64,000 nt of DNA from Aedes albopictus (GCF_035046485.1 NC_085138.1:430825265-430889264); one strand, 5' to 3'. Positions 13,086 through 25,595 are shown, counted from the stretch's first letter. The notes: a model not told the origin generated them from the letters alone. Numbers and translations are program-made.

Positions 13086-13576
13086 TGTAAGAAATTCAGT
13101 CCACAGCGCGTCCGGAAGACCGCACTCTTACTTTTGTAAAATACTCTGTCTCATGGCGACAGTAGAAACAGTCCACAGCGTGTCCGGATGACCGCACCCA
13201 TACTTTTTTAAGAAACTCTGTCTCATGGCGACAGTAACAACAGGCCACAGTGAGTCCGGATGACCGCACCCTTACTTTTGTAAAAAAAAAATGTGTCTCA
13301 TGGCGACAGTAAAAGCAGTCCACAGCGTGTCAGGATGACCGCACCTATATTGTTGTAAGAAATTCTGTCTCAAGGCGACAGTGTCCGGATGACCGCACCC
13401 TTACTTTCATAAGAAACTCTGTCTCACGGCGACAGTAAAACCAGTCCACAGTGTGTCCGGATGACCGCACCCTTACTTTTGTAAGAAGTTCTGTCTCATG
13501 GCGACAGTAAAAACAGTCTACAGCATGTCCGGATGACAGCATACTTACTTTTGTAAGAAATTCTTTCTCATGGTGA
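13086..13576. repeat. 72-bp tandem repeat, about seven copies
   Basis: Copies share CTGTCTCATGGCGACAGTA, CAGTCCACAGCGTGTCCGGA and TGACCGCACCCTTACTTTTG. The unit is about 72 bp; one copy near 13,370 lacks about 20 bp. As 72 is 24 codons, the minus strand stays open through consecutive units and reads as 24-residue repeats such as FYCRHETEFLTKVRVRSSGH (two frames, 13,096-13,323 and 13,345-13,644, offset by the short copy). No start context or splice signal marks it as a gene, so I call it a minisatellite. Confidence 0.85.
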
Positions 13577-14218
13577 ATTGATCTATCATAAGGTCTGACG
13601 TTGGTACTTCTACATTTTTGTTTGTTGTATAATTGTTGTTCCATTAGAATCTGACTGAAGGAAATAGACGGTATGCCATTTGTAGCAGCTGCTGCAGTTT
13701 AAGAATAATACATGCAGAAGATACGTCTAAGGAAAGAACTGTGAGTCTCGTATTGCACATTTTGGTTTGGTATGTAGTCATAAATAGCAAAATTTAATAT
13801 TTGTTTAGTACCTGAGCTTTGAAAGTTCAACGTGATGAATCATCCGTGTTGCTGAATAAAATGCGAAGGTTGCACACAACTTCCACCATGATCAAAAAAA
13901 ATCTCGAACAGGGCAGTGTCGTGACTCATATGTGCGATGTCCGGTTAAGTGGCGGTTCGACAATATTGCCGCTCGTGCTCATCGATTATCGATTCTGCAA
14001 CAACATCATAACAAGAACAACTGCGGCAAAGGCTGATGTTTGAAATTAACGAAAAGAAATTGAAAATAATGTAGTATCGGAGCTTGAAAGCTTCTGTTAC
14101 TATATTCATTCCTGAGAAGAGGAAGGATGAGTGGTATTGAATGTGCATTGTTGTTCGACTAGCCTTCCGTTGAACGCTGGTAGCTTATGGTCTGCCGAAT
14201 GCACATCAAGCAATCTAG
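13577..14218. other. unassigned DNA, no gene recognised
   Basis: The stretch is AT-rich to moderate in composition with short open frames on both strands (at most 75 codons). None shows a family motif or splice context. Confidence 0.5.
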
Positions 14219-14220
14219 TA

Positions 14221-14445
14221 CCCGAGCAGGAATGAATAACTGACACATAACTGGAATATATCAAAGTCAAATCGGTTATCCAGGTATTGAAAATAACTTA
14301 TTTTGGTATTTTGTAGGTGTTGATAAAATACCTCAACGAGATATTGGTTTGGTGTTGAGGACTGCTTAATACTTCATTCAGGTTGTAGGTATTCTGTTAT
14401 CCATACCTGAGTTAGGTATTCTTCAGCTATTTCCTCCTGCTCGGG
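14221..14445. mobile_element. MITE with CCCGAGCAGGA inverted termini and TA target duplication
   Basis: The left end CCCGAGCAGGAATGAATAAC and the reverse complement of the right end (CCCGAGCAGGAGGAAATAGC) match over the first 11 bp and at most positions after that. TA flanks both sides (14,219-14,220 and 14,446-14,447), as for Tc1/mariner-type MITEs. The 225-bp interior is AT-rich with several GGTATT motifs and no ORF. An AT-rich stretch at about 27,765-28,130 starts with CCGAGCAGAAAATAA and has similar AATAAC/GGTATT text, so it may be a diverged relative. Confidence 0.78.
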
Positions 14446-14447
14446 TA

Positions 14448-17400
14448 AGTGTGCAAACGGTAGTCGCGTCATCACTTCGCGAACGTCAAAAGATAAACTT
14501 CAGTTACTTCCTGGGGGCACCCGCTTGTCCACAATAACTCCAAGCTCCACAGTAATTAATGGAGAAGTTTATATAATGATTTCACGACCCTGAAAGGTTT
14601 TTATTCGTGATTTTCAAGAAGTTCAGTTGTGATTCTACCAAAAGTACTTTCATAGAATTGAAATAGGCTGAAGAAGGGTGCTCTTACCCCATTTCAGTTC
14701 AATGGCACAGCAAAAGAATTATTAGATGACAGGTCACTGCCCTGGAGTTCTAACAAAAATTTCTGCAGGAATTTTCTGAGAAATCTCTACCAGTGGCTTC
14801 CTTGGAACAAATCTTAAAATTAAAAAAAATAACTTTTTGAAAAAAATAAAAAACTTTTTGGGTAAAAATAGAAACTACTACTATTTTGTCAGTACAGACT
14901 TGCTCATTGTCGACAGCTGGAATTCTACAGAAACAATTTTTGAACGGAATGAATAAGGGTTATTAGGTAACTCATAAATACTTTTCACCACGAAAAAATG
15001 GAGTATATCTTAAATTTTGCCCTAGATATGTATAAAAACCGATTTTGAAAATTTTGCTATTTAAATAAAATTTAAAAAAAAAACAAAAACCCAAAAATGA
15101 TGGAAAGCATCCAGCTTCGCCTTAAATGTGGATTAAGGTGGGTTTTAAAAAATGTTCAATCCTGGAATTCGAATGCTTTGCTGGATTCAAATCACATAAA
15201 AAATAAACTTCTGAGTTTGAGCCAAAAAAATGGATATTTGTATTTTTTTCTGAATCACGCAAAATATGATTTTTTTTTTCTTTGTTCTCATTTTTAAGGG
15301 CCCAAAGCTTTTAAACTGTTTGTCCAATTTCAAATCTTTTCTTTGAAAAAATCTGTAAAAATTAAGAAATTTTTGTTCCTGAATTAGGGATGCAAATTAT
15401 GGCGAACTCTTGATAAATTGTAGAAAACTGTAGAAGAAGAAACGTTTGCAAAATCAACCTCAGCACTTCGAGATAAACTTGAAATTTTTCGAAGATGTCG
15501 GCCATAAGTTGTTCTTGAAATTATTTTTATGACTTTGTTATGGATTGGTCAAAACCAATGAAATTAATTGCCATGAGTACACTCTTAAAAGCGCTTTTAT
15601 TAATTTGCATAATTTCTTTTGATATCGTTTTCACACTTCAATTTCAAAACTATCTTCCACAACGGCATGAATACATTGTTGTTAAAATTATCATTTTAAC
15701 ACAATCTTATGCAATTTATTATTATAATTTCTGTTTTGTATAACTTCTTTTTTCTGAACTGGTTCATTCTGCAACTGAATTGAGTTATATAATAAAAAAT
15801 ACATAGTTGCATAATGTTCATTATGCAACTCATTTTCATTTATTCAGCTTGGTTGGGAAAAAATGAGGCCAACGGGCTCATGACGGGCTGATGAAGAGAA
15901 CAAAACTACCAAAAATACATAATACCTCTGTATAAGAAATATAGGTATATATTCTCTAGAAAAAAAAGCGGTACAACAACACTGTGGCCCGGGCCCCCAC
16001 ATATGTAAATCGGGTATACAATGTAACTTCCAAAACACTACTCATATTTAACTCTAATAAGATAAATAACAAAAACACAAGTCCGACATGAAACAAGCTC
16101 ACCAAATTAGTTCACCTGATACATCATGTCCTACAAATACAATTACAACAGAAATGCACCATGCTGCTCCATCGATCACCCCATACTCAAAGCCTACCTG
16201 GCTACGATCATGCTTCTGCCAACTGAAACAAAAAAGATTCGAGCAACCAAACCGCATCACATTCATAAAAACGAAACATTTGCCACAAGAAGCTTCCATC
16301 TGTGCCAGAAGTGAGCCGTTCGTTCTTCACCGATCTGCTGGGTAGCTTCTGCCGGAGGAATATGCCAAATTCAGAAAGTGCCAACATGAGTGAACTGAGC
16401 ACACGTTGAACACATATGCGCGCATGCAGTCATGCTTCTTCAACACTGGCGGCGTGGCTACCTTCTTCAGATGGCAACTTGGATGGCAAACACATTCCGC
16501 CTGATTCCCGCCACGGACGGAGAGGTTCGAAAAATCTAGCCATCGTCTGCCAGGGCCAGGGCAAGCACAGCAGTCAGCCCTGCAATCTCACCTGGCAGAC
16601 GACGACGAAGACAACGGCATGTCGTTCTCGTCATCTTCATCGTCGCCCTGGTGGACGAATCCGTGTGTTCGTCTCTAAATGGTTCCCACAGACAAAGGAA
16701 CAACCGAACGGACGGATGTATTGGCTGAGTGAGTATATTCGCTATTTGCTTGTAGAATTGGGCTAGAGAAGAGACAAGGCAGAGTCGGCCTGCCTCAGAA
16801 TGGGCACCTGTGACGGTTGGGTGACCATCCGACCGGGTCGTTTGCATTTAGAGAAGATGGAAAAGCTCCCTGACGACGACGCGTCGTCGGTGCGGTGTGC
16901 TTGACTCAGTTGGTAAAATCTCTAGAAGAGCAGTGGTTCTCATATCGTGATCAACGGAGCGATTGTTGCTCCCCGTTTTCCTTGGTGTAACTGGATAGGT
17001 GTTCCTCAACAAAAACATTCCGAGAACCCCTGCTCCAGAGAACGGTCTTTCGGGTGTTTTCTTGTCATACACTGTGCTACCGAAGAAGGATGGATGGCTG
17101 GCAGTGGATCCACATCCGGAGCAGAATCATAATTGCACAAAACTATAGCTGGGTGCTATACCTTACCTACATACACTGAACTGGTACCAGGCAGCCAGCA
17201 GCCGGATCATGTGTCTGATGTTACCTGAACGGAAGGCATTCTGGTTCGATGAAACTCAAACCCAATACGAAAGGGGGACGCACCGGAACGGAGTGAGGAA
17301 CCATACGCAAACGCAATTGATGATGGAGAAACTCAATTTACCTTGAAAGCAGAGGTTTTTCCTTTCTGATCCAGCTGGATCACATGTGTTTGGAATGTTC

Positions 17401-17780
17401 TTCCCATCTGAGTGGTGCCAGTTTGTGGTGTGCTGGGCCACACAGAAGGCTCTCTGATATGTTTTATGTTGTTGCTATGGTTACGCATAGTAATGGGCAT
17501 ATTAAGAATTATTTTGGGTCTTGATGGAGCGAAAAACAAATTGCTATCGATTGATAGCCGAGCAATCGTGCAATCAACTAAAACGTTTAGGTTATTAATT
17601 TTGCTTGGGGAAAAATTAAGCCTTGCCTCTGGACTGTTCCTAATATTAGGCGTCAACGGCCTCTAAATATTACGTTGGGCAGTCCTGTTATAGACATATA
17701 CATTATAGCATTTTTAGCATCACAGACAATGTTTCGTAAACCTAATTGCTTATTTTAACATAAGATCTTTCTCAGCAAAC
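14448..17780. other. unassigned DNA with one dispersed-repeat fragment
   Basis: 14.8-16.1 kb is AT-rich. 15,031-15,135 matches the right arm end of the foldback at 42,377-42,741 (AAAACCGATTTT, then CAGCTTCGCCTTAA), so it is a fragment of that family. 16.4-17.4 kb is more GC-rich and unique-looking; its open frames (16,416-16,766 plus; 16,536-16,847 and 17,333-17,656 minus) overlap on opposite strands without recognisable motifs, so I do not call them genes. This part could be intronic or regulatory DNA. Confidence 0.5.
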
Positions 17781-17783
17781 TTG

Positions 17784-17918
17784 GGTACCGGGAAAGTTTT
17801 CGACTATTTGGAGCGGAAATTACAACATGTTTTCTACGTTTCGATTGTGTATTCAATCTTTTTCAAGGTTTTTTTCGACCACTTCAAAGACTGAAAGCTG
17901 AAAAAGTTTCCCGGTACA
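17784..17918. mobile_element. small TIR element (GGTACCGGGAAA termini)
   Basis: Terminal inverted repeats GGTACCGGGAAAGTTTT and AAAAGTTTCCCGGTAC bound about 135 bp, with a further partial match inward (ACTATTTGGAG against CACTTCAAAGACTGAAAG). There is no ORF and no unambiguous target duplication, so superfamily is open. It is likely a short MITE. Confidence 0.55.
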
Positions 17919-18369
17919 AACTCCTAGCAGTCGAAAGCATTCAAGTAAAACTTAGAGTAACATTTCATTTTTTGTTTAAAAAATAATATTTTTCACGTAA
18001 GTTGAAAAATTTAAAAATTAATTGCTTTCCTTTAGGCGTTTGATGCGGATCATTCTGTAATCAACTGGATCTCATTGTATTATTATAGCACAATGCCAAC
18101 TGGACCCCTCTCGCAGTTAGTATAAGTGCGGAGTCGAATATAAAACCACGGTTTTCCATCGATTCGTATCGAAGTTATGCGGGAGTGAGAAATGCGCAAT
18201 AACATACAAAATAAAATACACCTGTTATAGGAAGTTGAAGTCTTAATTCAGATTCATCATCATAAAATCTTGTATATTGTAACATTTACTTAATGTCCCA
18301 TAAATTAAAATAAATTTCATCCACATTGTATTAGTTTTGCATGTTAGGAGTTAGATTTTTCGTATAAAA

Positions 18370-19075
18370 AAATTGTAAATAAAACCGCCCATTTACACGC
18401 CGTCCGCTACCAACGCCGCCTGACTACCAGCTACCACACGACAGTTGGTATGCATGCCTTGGAGGAAACCCGGCGTTTATAAGAGAGAGAGAGAGAGAGA
18501 AGGAAAAAACGATTGGGGGGCTTGATGGAGCTAGAGCTCCATTGCTCAGCCTCTTTTGGACTTGAGCCAGTTCCCAGTACGGACGTAAAATTGAGTCGGT
18601 CGAAAGAAAAGTGAATAGAGACAAACCAATAGATATTGTGCGAGTGAGTTCATAAAGTGCCGAAAAGGGTTAGGAGTGAAACTTACTCCTGAAGATTTGC
18701 GACTTTATCCCTATCACGGAAAAGCGATCGTTTAATCGGTGCGACACGTGCAAAAATCCGTGAGTTAACTCCGCAGTAGGGGGCTAAGATCTAGTGGTTC
18801 CCGTGAATCCGTGAAACCGACGACAAAGCTAAGCAGGCGGACCACCCTAGTGCGCGCGAATTTGTGAGTCGTATCCGAATCGGGGTTTCGAAGATCCGCT
18901 AATACCCGCGTGTGTTTCGTGAGTGCCCCATTGCCGGGATTGCATCTCGGCGCCTCCATCCCGACGCCCAAGCTATCACCACCAGCGGCGACGACGCGAG
19001 AGGAGCGACGGCGAGGGCCCAACGTAATTCTCCCGAACGGCAGAGTAGGCAGCCCCTGAGGCCAAGAGGTAAGTT
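18370..19075 (+). other. GC-rich stretch ending in a splice donor; possible 5' exon or LTR leader
   Basis: Composition rises sharply to GC-rich after 18.37 kb. It contains TTTATAAG at 18,476-18,483 followed by a (GA)n run to about 18,501, then text with repeated GTGAG/CCGTGAA motifs and no long plus-strand ORF. It ends CAAGAG|GTAAGT at about 19,066-19,075, a consensus splice donor, immediately before AT-rich DNA. This is what a noncoding first exon of a host gene or the 5' leader of an LTR element would look like. No second LTR or downstream exon was identified, so the call is tentative. Confidence 0.3.
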
Positions 19076-19464
19076 GCATGCGAACCTTTAAGTTATAATA
19101 TTATATTCATAACATTTGCATGACACTTAGAAAACGTTGTCGACTTTGATCTGTGGATGTTTTGAGGATTCTACAAATCTCAATATACGTCGTAGATCAC
19201 TTTCCGTTGCATTTCGAAAGTCTACGGATAGAACCAGGAGTGGCTATCACAAAAGCAGAATAAATTTTGACCTCTGTAGAGTCTATAGATCGTGAAGTTC
19301 TTAGTTTCAGGATTTTATGAAGGAGTTATAATTTCTGCAAATTGCATTTGCTTTCTGGCGCTCGTGCGGATGCTTGAGAAAAAAAATCTAGCACCTAGCG
19401 TGCATAAACCCTTTTCAAGCGCACATAGAATATGACTGAAACTTGAAATTTTTGTACAAGTTTG

Positions 19465-21060
19465 AGCGAGAATTTCTCAAAGAGTTTTATCAGGAATTCC
19501 TCCAGCAGTTTCATCGGGAATTCCGCCGGATGTTCTTCTAGGAGTTCCATTGGGAATTTCTGCAGAAGTATCCCAGGGTACCTCTGTATATCTAGTTTGA
19601 CCCGAAATATAAAAGAGGTTCTATCGGGAATTCCTGTACGAGTCCCATTGGGAATTAATCTAGGAGTTTCACCGGGAGCCCCTCCAGAAGTTCCACCCGG
19701 AATTCCTCTAAGAGTTCTACCAAGCATTCCACCAGTAGCTATACCAGGAACTCTTCAAAGAAATCTACAGGGAATTTAACCAGAAATAACCGGTAATTCC
19801 TTCAGGAGTTCCACCGCGATTTTCCCCTGGTGTTCCAACAGGAATTCCTCCAGAAGCTCCACCAGGAATTTCACTGGGACTTCCACCGAGGATTCCTCCA
19901 GCAGTTTCCCCAGAAATTCCTCCAGAAGTTCCACCGTGAATTCCTCCAAGAGTTTCACCAGAAGTTTTTCCATGAGTACCACCGAGAATTCTTCCAAGAG
20001 ATCCATCGGGAGTTTCACCAGAAGTTTTTCCATGAGTACCACCGAGAATTCTTCCAAGAGATCCATCGGGAATTTCCCCAGGAGTTCCACTATGATTTCT
20101 TGTGGGAGGTCGCCCCGGAATTTATAAAGGAGTACTATCGGGAATTTCTCTAAGAGTTCCATCAGGAATTCATATAGGAGATCTACTGGGAGCTCCACTG
20201 GAAATTCCTCTAAGAGATCCATCAAGAATTTCTTCTGGAGTTCCAACAGGTAGTCCACCAGAAGTTCCAAGGAGAATTCCTCCAATAGTTTCACTAGAAA
20301 TTTTTCACAAGAGTTTCACCGGAACTCCTCCAAGAGCTACATCAGGAATTCCTTCAGTAATTCCACTATGAATTCCTCCGGGAGCTCCACCGGGAATATC
20401 AATAGCAGTTCCACCGGGAGTTCTTTCAAAAGTTTCACCGGAAATTGCTAAAGGAATTTCTCTGGAAACTTCTCCAGGAGTTCCGCAGGGAATTTCACAA
20501 GAAGTTTCACTATGAACTCTTCCATGAGTTCCACCGGGAATTTTACCAGAATTTCCGTCGGGTTTTTTCCAGAAGTTCCACCATAAACATCTCCAGAAAT
20601 TCAACCAGGAATTTCCTCCGAGATTCCTTCCAGAAATGATTGTGCGGACCCTTCTAGAAATGCTTCTGGGGCTTTTTTAGATATTTCTATGGAAAACTTC
20701 AAACTCTTCTTGGAGTTCCATTGAGAATTCTTGTTCAGGATATTTTGTCAAAAGTTCTTCAGAGATTGGGATCCTACAGTGCGGGAGTTCTATCAGGAGC
20801 TCAGCCAGGGAGTTACTTCAGGAGTTATTCCAGGAGTTCCTCCAGGACTTCGCCAAAACTTTCCGCGGTGTTTCTCCCGTACTTCGTCCAAAAATTCATC
20901 CAAAAAATCCTTCGCGAATTCTTGCGGAATTTCCTCTTTCGAAATTTCTACCAGAAACATCTCCACATTCTCTAGCAGGAGTTTCTTCAGGAGTTCCAGC
21001 GAAAATTCTTCTAGTAATATCACCAGGGATTCTTCTACAAGTTCCATCTGGGTTTCTTTG
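19465..21060. repeat. 24-bp minisatellite tract 2
   Basis: Degenerate tandem units such as GGAATTCCTCCAGAAGTTCC followed by ACCG are 24 bp long and related to the array at the start of the window. A 69-bp block containing GTTTTTCCATGAGTACCACC is repeated in direct tandem (about 19,965 and 20,034). Open frames on both strands (up to 172 codons) are products of the 24-bp period. A few last units occur at 21,195-21,300. Confidence 0.85.
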
Positions 21061-21300
21061 ATGATTTTTATTAAGAGAACATTCATAAAATACATCACGC
21101 TTATATGGATTAAAGAAGTATCTCGAATGTGTGACAAGCATTAGATATAGGAAAAACTCCTACGAAGGGGGGAGTTGTGGTCGAGGATCACCCAATTTCT
21201 ACAGGATCTGCCTTCAACTTCTGCAGGAGTTTCACCTGCGATTCCTCTAGAAGGCCCACCTAGACTCCATTCTGGAGTTTCTCCTGGAATACAGAGAAAA

Positions 21301-21942
21301 AAATCATGGAAGGCTGTATAGACGAATGGTTGGGATGATGGAAATTTCTTCAGGTTTCCCAACGGAACGGATTTTTTGTTCAACGTAGAATTTCTTCAGA
21401 AAAAAATGGGCTTCTTCAAACATGCTTTGATTTGTGATTTGTTTTTGAATAATTTATTCTGAACAGTTTCTACACTTATGACATCACACATTTTTATCGA
21501 AAACAATTGGAATCAAAACCTCATATCTCATAGATTATAGCAATTTTTCTACGAAAAACACCCTATTCTCAAAATTTAGTTCAACGCTTTAAACAAAAGC
21601 ACTTTTATAGTTTTTCCTCCATTGAAGGGTGAGAAAATGATCTCTAGAATGGAACTATGAGGATGAACGTGGGAGTAAAAGAGAATGAACGAGACGGTCT
21701 ACAAACTCACATATCTGAGAAAAATTTGATTCTTTTTTGATTAAAAAAAAACTATTAAACAGTAAAAATTATATCTCGAAAACATTGAAAAAGGTCCAAT
21801 TAATTTTTCAACATTTTTTTTATTTCTTAAATTTGTTGAAGTATGGTTAGATGTTGGAAAAACAAATGCATAGTTTTTTTTTGCATTGGAACCCATACGT
21901 AGAATCAATACATCAAGACATCAAATCAAATAAAAATAAAAA
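21301..21942. other. AT-rich unassigned DNA
   Basis: I see no gene or clear repeat boundary here. There are short A/T homopolymers and text resembling other dispersed AT-rich repeats. Confidence 0.5.
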
Positions 21943-22169
21943 TCTATCTATATAAATAAAAATGGAATGGTGTTTGTATGTCACGAATAGGCTCGGGAAC
22001 TAGTCAACGGATTCACAAAATTCTTTCACTAAAAATAATTTGGAAAATCGTCCGGGAACTCACCGAAAACGAGACAGTTTGAAATTCCATTTTGCGGGGC
22101 ATTTTCCTACAAAGCTGCATGCCAAAAAACACAGTAGGCAGGCAGAACGACGTTTGCTGGGACAGCTAG
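21943..22169 (+). mobile_element. non-autonomous Helitron
   Basis: The 5' end TCTATCTATATAAATAAAAA is a typical animal Helitron start with 5'-TC. The 3' end is GGGACAGCTAG followed by host T, so the element ends in CTAG (CTRR) and sits between A (21,942) and T (22,170). An imperfect hairpin GGCAGAACG/CGTTTGCTGG lies about 5 nt before the CTAG. There are no inverted termini and no target duplication, as expected for Helitrons. At 227 bp it has no Rep/helicase and depends on an autonomous partner elsewhere. Confidence 0.85.
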
Positions 22170-23154
22170 TTAAGAATAAATATATAGAAGCATTTTATCA
22201 TCCTGAGCTACTTCGCAAATTTTGAGGCTCGAAGTCAGCTTTCTACAGAAAAATAATATAAAAAATCGAAGGGTAAGGTTTTTTTAATATTTTGGAATAT
22301 AATTGAAAGCATATGACATCTAACATAGATTAGCGATAAATATAACTCTCAGTATTTTTTTTTCATAAATGCCTTCAAATATACTCAAACAATTCGAAGA
22401 CATCACATTTCAATCGTTATGTTTTTTTTTTTTTTTTCATTAATCAGTCCCTGACACGAATGCACTTTATAGCGTCGTGTACTGAGTACACGTACCATGA
22501 AAAATGCACGCTTGCGGTACACAGCGTGAGCGTGGCGTCGTTGCAGGTAGTCAAAGACGCGACTGCTCGAGGGTTAAAAAATATATATAAAAAAATGAAA
22601 AACAAAATTAGGTACATTTGATACGCCCTTTTTAAAAGTTAGGTAAAGAAAAATGGTTATGTGTTGTTGACAAAGTAAAAGTAAATGAACAAAATTTCTT
22701 TGAACTTGAGAAATATCGAGTCAAAAATGGCGTTTTTTCGTGTTTTGCACTGGAAATGCTCTATAAATCTATTTTAGATTTCGATGTATGATATTCTTGT
22801 TAATAAAAATTTCAGTAGCAGAGGAGTTCTACAAGTTTCCGAAATCTTAGGGAAGCTCAACAGGAAAATTGAAATTTGTGGTTCGTGACGTCTGCAGTTG
22901 GCCAATTGAGCTGCCCTATCTAGTAGTGATGATTTATCGAGCAGAGAAGAGGAAGATGTTTGTATGAACGATGTCAGCCAGAAAACAATAGAAACAACAT
23001 CGGCAACTTCAATACAAGTAAACAGCTTCAATGGAGACAATGGACTCAGCTATATTTACCAGAATACATTCATAAAGTTAACATTGATATTTTCAAGAAA
23101 AAGATCTTCAGCAACCTCGTGACACCAATAGATAAGAATAGAAGAAAAACCCTG
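22170..23154. other. unassigned AT-rich DNA with one dispersed-repeat copy
   Basis: 22,481-22,577 (ACTGAGTACACG ... GACGCGACTGCT) is repeated at 42,903-42,999. The left part includes a perfect 17-bp palindrome CGTGTACTGAGTACACG at 22,475-22,491. The rest shows no supported gene. Confidence 0.5.
22481..22577 (+). repeat. dispersed repeat pair, copy 1
   Basis: It shares ACTGAGTACACG, ACCATGAAAAA, CACGCTTG-GGTACACAGC and GACGCGACTGCT in the same order and spacing with 42,903-42,999. It is about 97 bp, richer in GC and CpG than its surroundings. No terminal repeats or promoter boxes were identified, so its class is unknown. Confidence 0.7.
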
Positions 23155-25190
23155 TAGAAATCTTTGAAAGAATCCCAAGAGGAATCCCTAATGAAACCCC
23201 CCTGAAGAAATCCCGGGAAAATCTTTGAGAGTACATATTCTGGGAGAAATTCTTGAAAGAATCTCAGGAGAATTCCCTAAAAGATCCTGTAAATAATCGA
23301 TTAAGGAATCTCAAAATGAATGAAAGAAGAAATCCCAGACGGAATCCTGGAAGAAACCCCGCGAGAATCGCTGAAGAACTCCTGGGCAAAAAACTTTGGA
23401 GGAATCCCGAAAGAAATCCCTGATAGAATCTCGGGATAAGTCCCTGAAAGAATCCCGGTAGGAATTCTAAAAGGAATCCCAAGAGAAATCTCTGAATTAT
23501 TCCTGGGAGAAATCCTTAAAGAAATCTCAGATCGCTTAAGAAAGAAATGCCTGAAGGAATCCGTGAAAGAAACGCAAACTCAGGATTAATCGTTTAGAGA
23601 ATCACGGAAAGATCTTAGAAGGCAACCTTGAAAGAATACGGGAAGGAATCTCAGAAGAAATTCCGAAAAAATATCTGAAACAATTCTGGAATATTTTTTG
23701 AAATATTCCCGGGAGGAATCTTTAATGAAAACTCAGAAGAAATTCTCAAGTAATGCCGGGAGAAATTGTTGAAATGATCCAAGGGAAAAGCCCTAAAGGA
23801 TCCCCGGAAAAATCGATTAATTAATCTTAGGATGAATCAAGGGAGGAATACTGCACAGCTCAAATTTGTTACATCGAGTTCGCTGTTACAAAATGACCTT
23901 TCATCGCTTTCAACACAATTCTCCATCGGATTATAAAATTACAGGTTGGCTGCAGTATGGAGCTTGCTTACAACTTAGCGTGCATGAAATTCTTTTATGT
24001 AAAATCGAATGAAGTGAAATGAAAATTAAAAGGTTCTAATAATTACGTCAAGTGTAATTTTTAGAATGTCTCTCTGAGTGGTGCCATTTTCAGATGGAAT
24101 TGCTAAAAGAATTCCGGGAGAAATCCATGAAGAAATTTTGGATGGAATTCCATAAGGAATCCCTGAATGAATCTCAGGATCAATCCTTGCAAGAATCCCA
24201 AAAAGAATCCATGAAGTAAACCTGGTAGAAACCATTGTAGCAATCTCAAGAGGAATCCCATTATAAATTCTGGAAGGAATCTCGAGAAAAAAAACCTCTT
24301 AAGAAAGGAATGCTTGAAGGAATAAAGACACGGACACCGTCTTCAGCTAGAAGCTGTACAGACTGAACGAAACTTAACACTAGACAACGGACACGACACA
24401 TATTAAGAGCACCAGTGGATATGAGGAAGAAACATTTCTATGAAAAGTTTCATCACTCGGAGCGGCAATCGAACCCTCACTCCATGGCAAGGTACATTTA
24501 TACGCTTGATGATGCTAGCCGCACAGCCACAAGGCTCCACAATCCATGAATTAGGATGAATCCGTGAAAGAATCCCGGATGGAATCTTGAGAGGAATCCC
24601 TAACGGAATCTCATGATTGATCGTTAAGAGAATCACGGGAGGAATCAATAAAGAATTCTGGGAAGGGACCCTAGAAGATAACCCCAAAGGAATCCGGGAA
24701 AGAATGCCGGAGAAATCTTGAAAATCCGGGATGAATCGCTAATGAAAGCCCAGGAGAAATCGCTGATGCATTCCGGGATGGAACTCCTTTAAACTCCCGA
24801 GTGAAATCCTTGAAATAATCCCAGGAGATTACTGAAGAGGAATACTTGGATAAATCCCATATGGAATCCTGGAAGGCATTCTACGAGGAATCGCTAAAGG
24901 AATTCCGGGAGAAAACTTTGGAGGATTTCCGGAACGTATCTCGAGATAAATCCTTAAATGAATAATTCAAGAATATTTTTATAAAGAAATTTCGGCACGA
25001 ATCCCAAAAGGAATCGAAGAAAGTGTCCTTAATAAGTCTTCGAGAGAATCCCGAGCAGAATCCTTGATGAAAACCAAGGAATCTCGGGAGTATTGCGGAA
25101 GTAGAAATCCTTTAAATAATCTTCGTAAAAGACCCTAAAAAGGAGTTCCGGAAGAAACTTTTAAGGAATGCCATGATGAATCGAGTTTAC
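23155..25190. repeat. 24-bp minisatellite tract 3, opposite orientation, with interruptions
   Basis: Units of the type GGAATCCCTGAAAGAATCCC are the reverse complement of the GGATTCCTCCAG family. Blocks lie at about 23,155-23,860, 24,080-24,300 and 24,545-25,190, separated by AT-rich DNA (23,861-24,079) and a SINE (24,321-24,545). Short open frames here are periodicity artefacts. Confidence 0.82.
24321..24545 (-). mobile_element. tRNA-derived SINE, second family
   Basis: On the minus strand the head reads GGAGCCTTGTGGCTGTGCGG, giving a box A (TGGCTGTGCGG, 24,519-24,529), and 45 nt later a box B (GGTTCGATTGC, 24,465-24,475). The body runs through TTTCGTTCAGTCTGTACAGC to GACGGTGTCCGTGTCTTT. It differs from the SINE at 5,991. 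It sits inside minisatellite tract 3; no certain target duplication was found. Confidence 0.72.
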
Positions 25191-25214
25191 CAGTTTTCCA
25201 GAAACTTGTTTTAA

Positions 25215-25315
25215 AAATTTCATTCGAAAATGGTTTCTGTAAAATTGACACACATTTTCCACCAGTATAACATTCAGAAGATGCCTTGATCCTTCCTCTA
25301 AATGCATCTGTTGGA
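25215..25315 (+). repeat. fragment of the 42.4-kb foldback family
   Basis: AAAATGGTTTCTGTAAAA, ACATTTTCCACC, TTCAGAAGATGCCTTGATCC and CTCTAAATGC follow the same order as the right arm of the foldback at 42,377-42,741. Only one arm is present. Confidence 0.65.
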
Positions 25316-25595
25316 TTTCAAGATTGCCGTTTCAGAATGCTTTGTTGAACATTGTGGTTTTGATCCCTAGTATTTGAAAACAGTGTTAGCACTAAACTAT
25401 GTGATACTCTGAGTAATATAAGTTTACACGCTACATTCGAATAGTGTATTTAAGTTCAAATATAATATAAATTTCAAATAAGTGTAGAATTTGCAAGTTA
25501 AAATACACAGAAATGAAAAAAAAAATTTCACTATGCTTGAATAAGATAAACAGATGAAAATCGTCACATTGATTTTATGATATAACAATACTTAC

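Noticed and set aside
16416..16847. Overlapping 116- and 103-codon frames on opposite strands
   Set aside because: Neither shows a recognisable motif; the stretch is GC-richer DNA where chance frames are longer.
19776..20294. 172-codon minus-strand frame in minisatellite tract 2
   Set aside because: Same periodicity artefact; no start context, and overlapping plus-strand frames are equally open.
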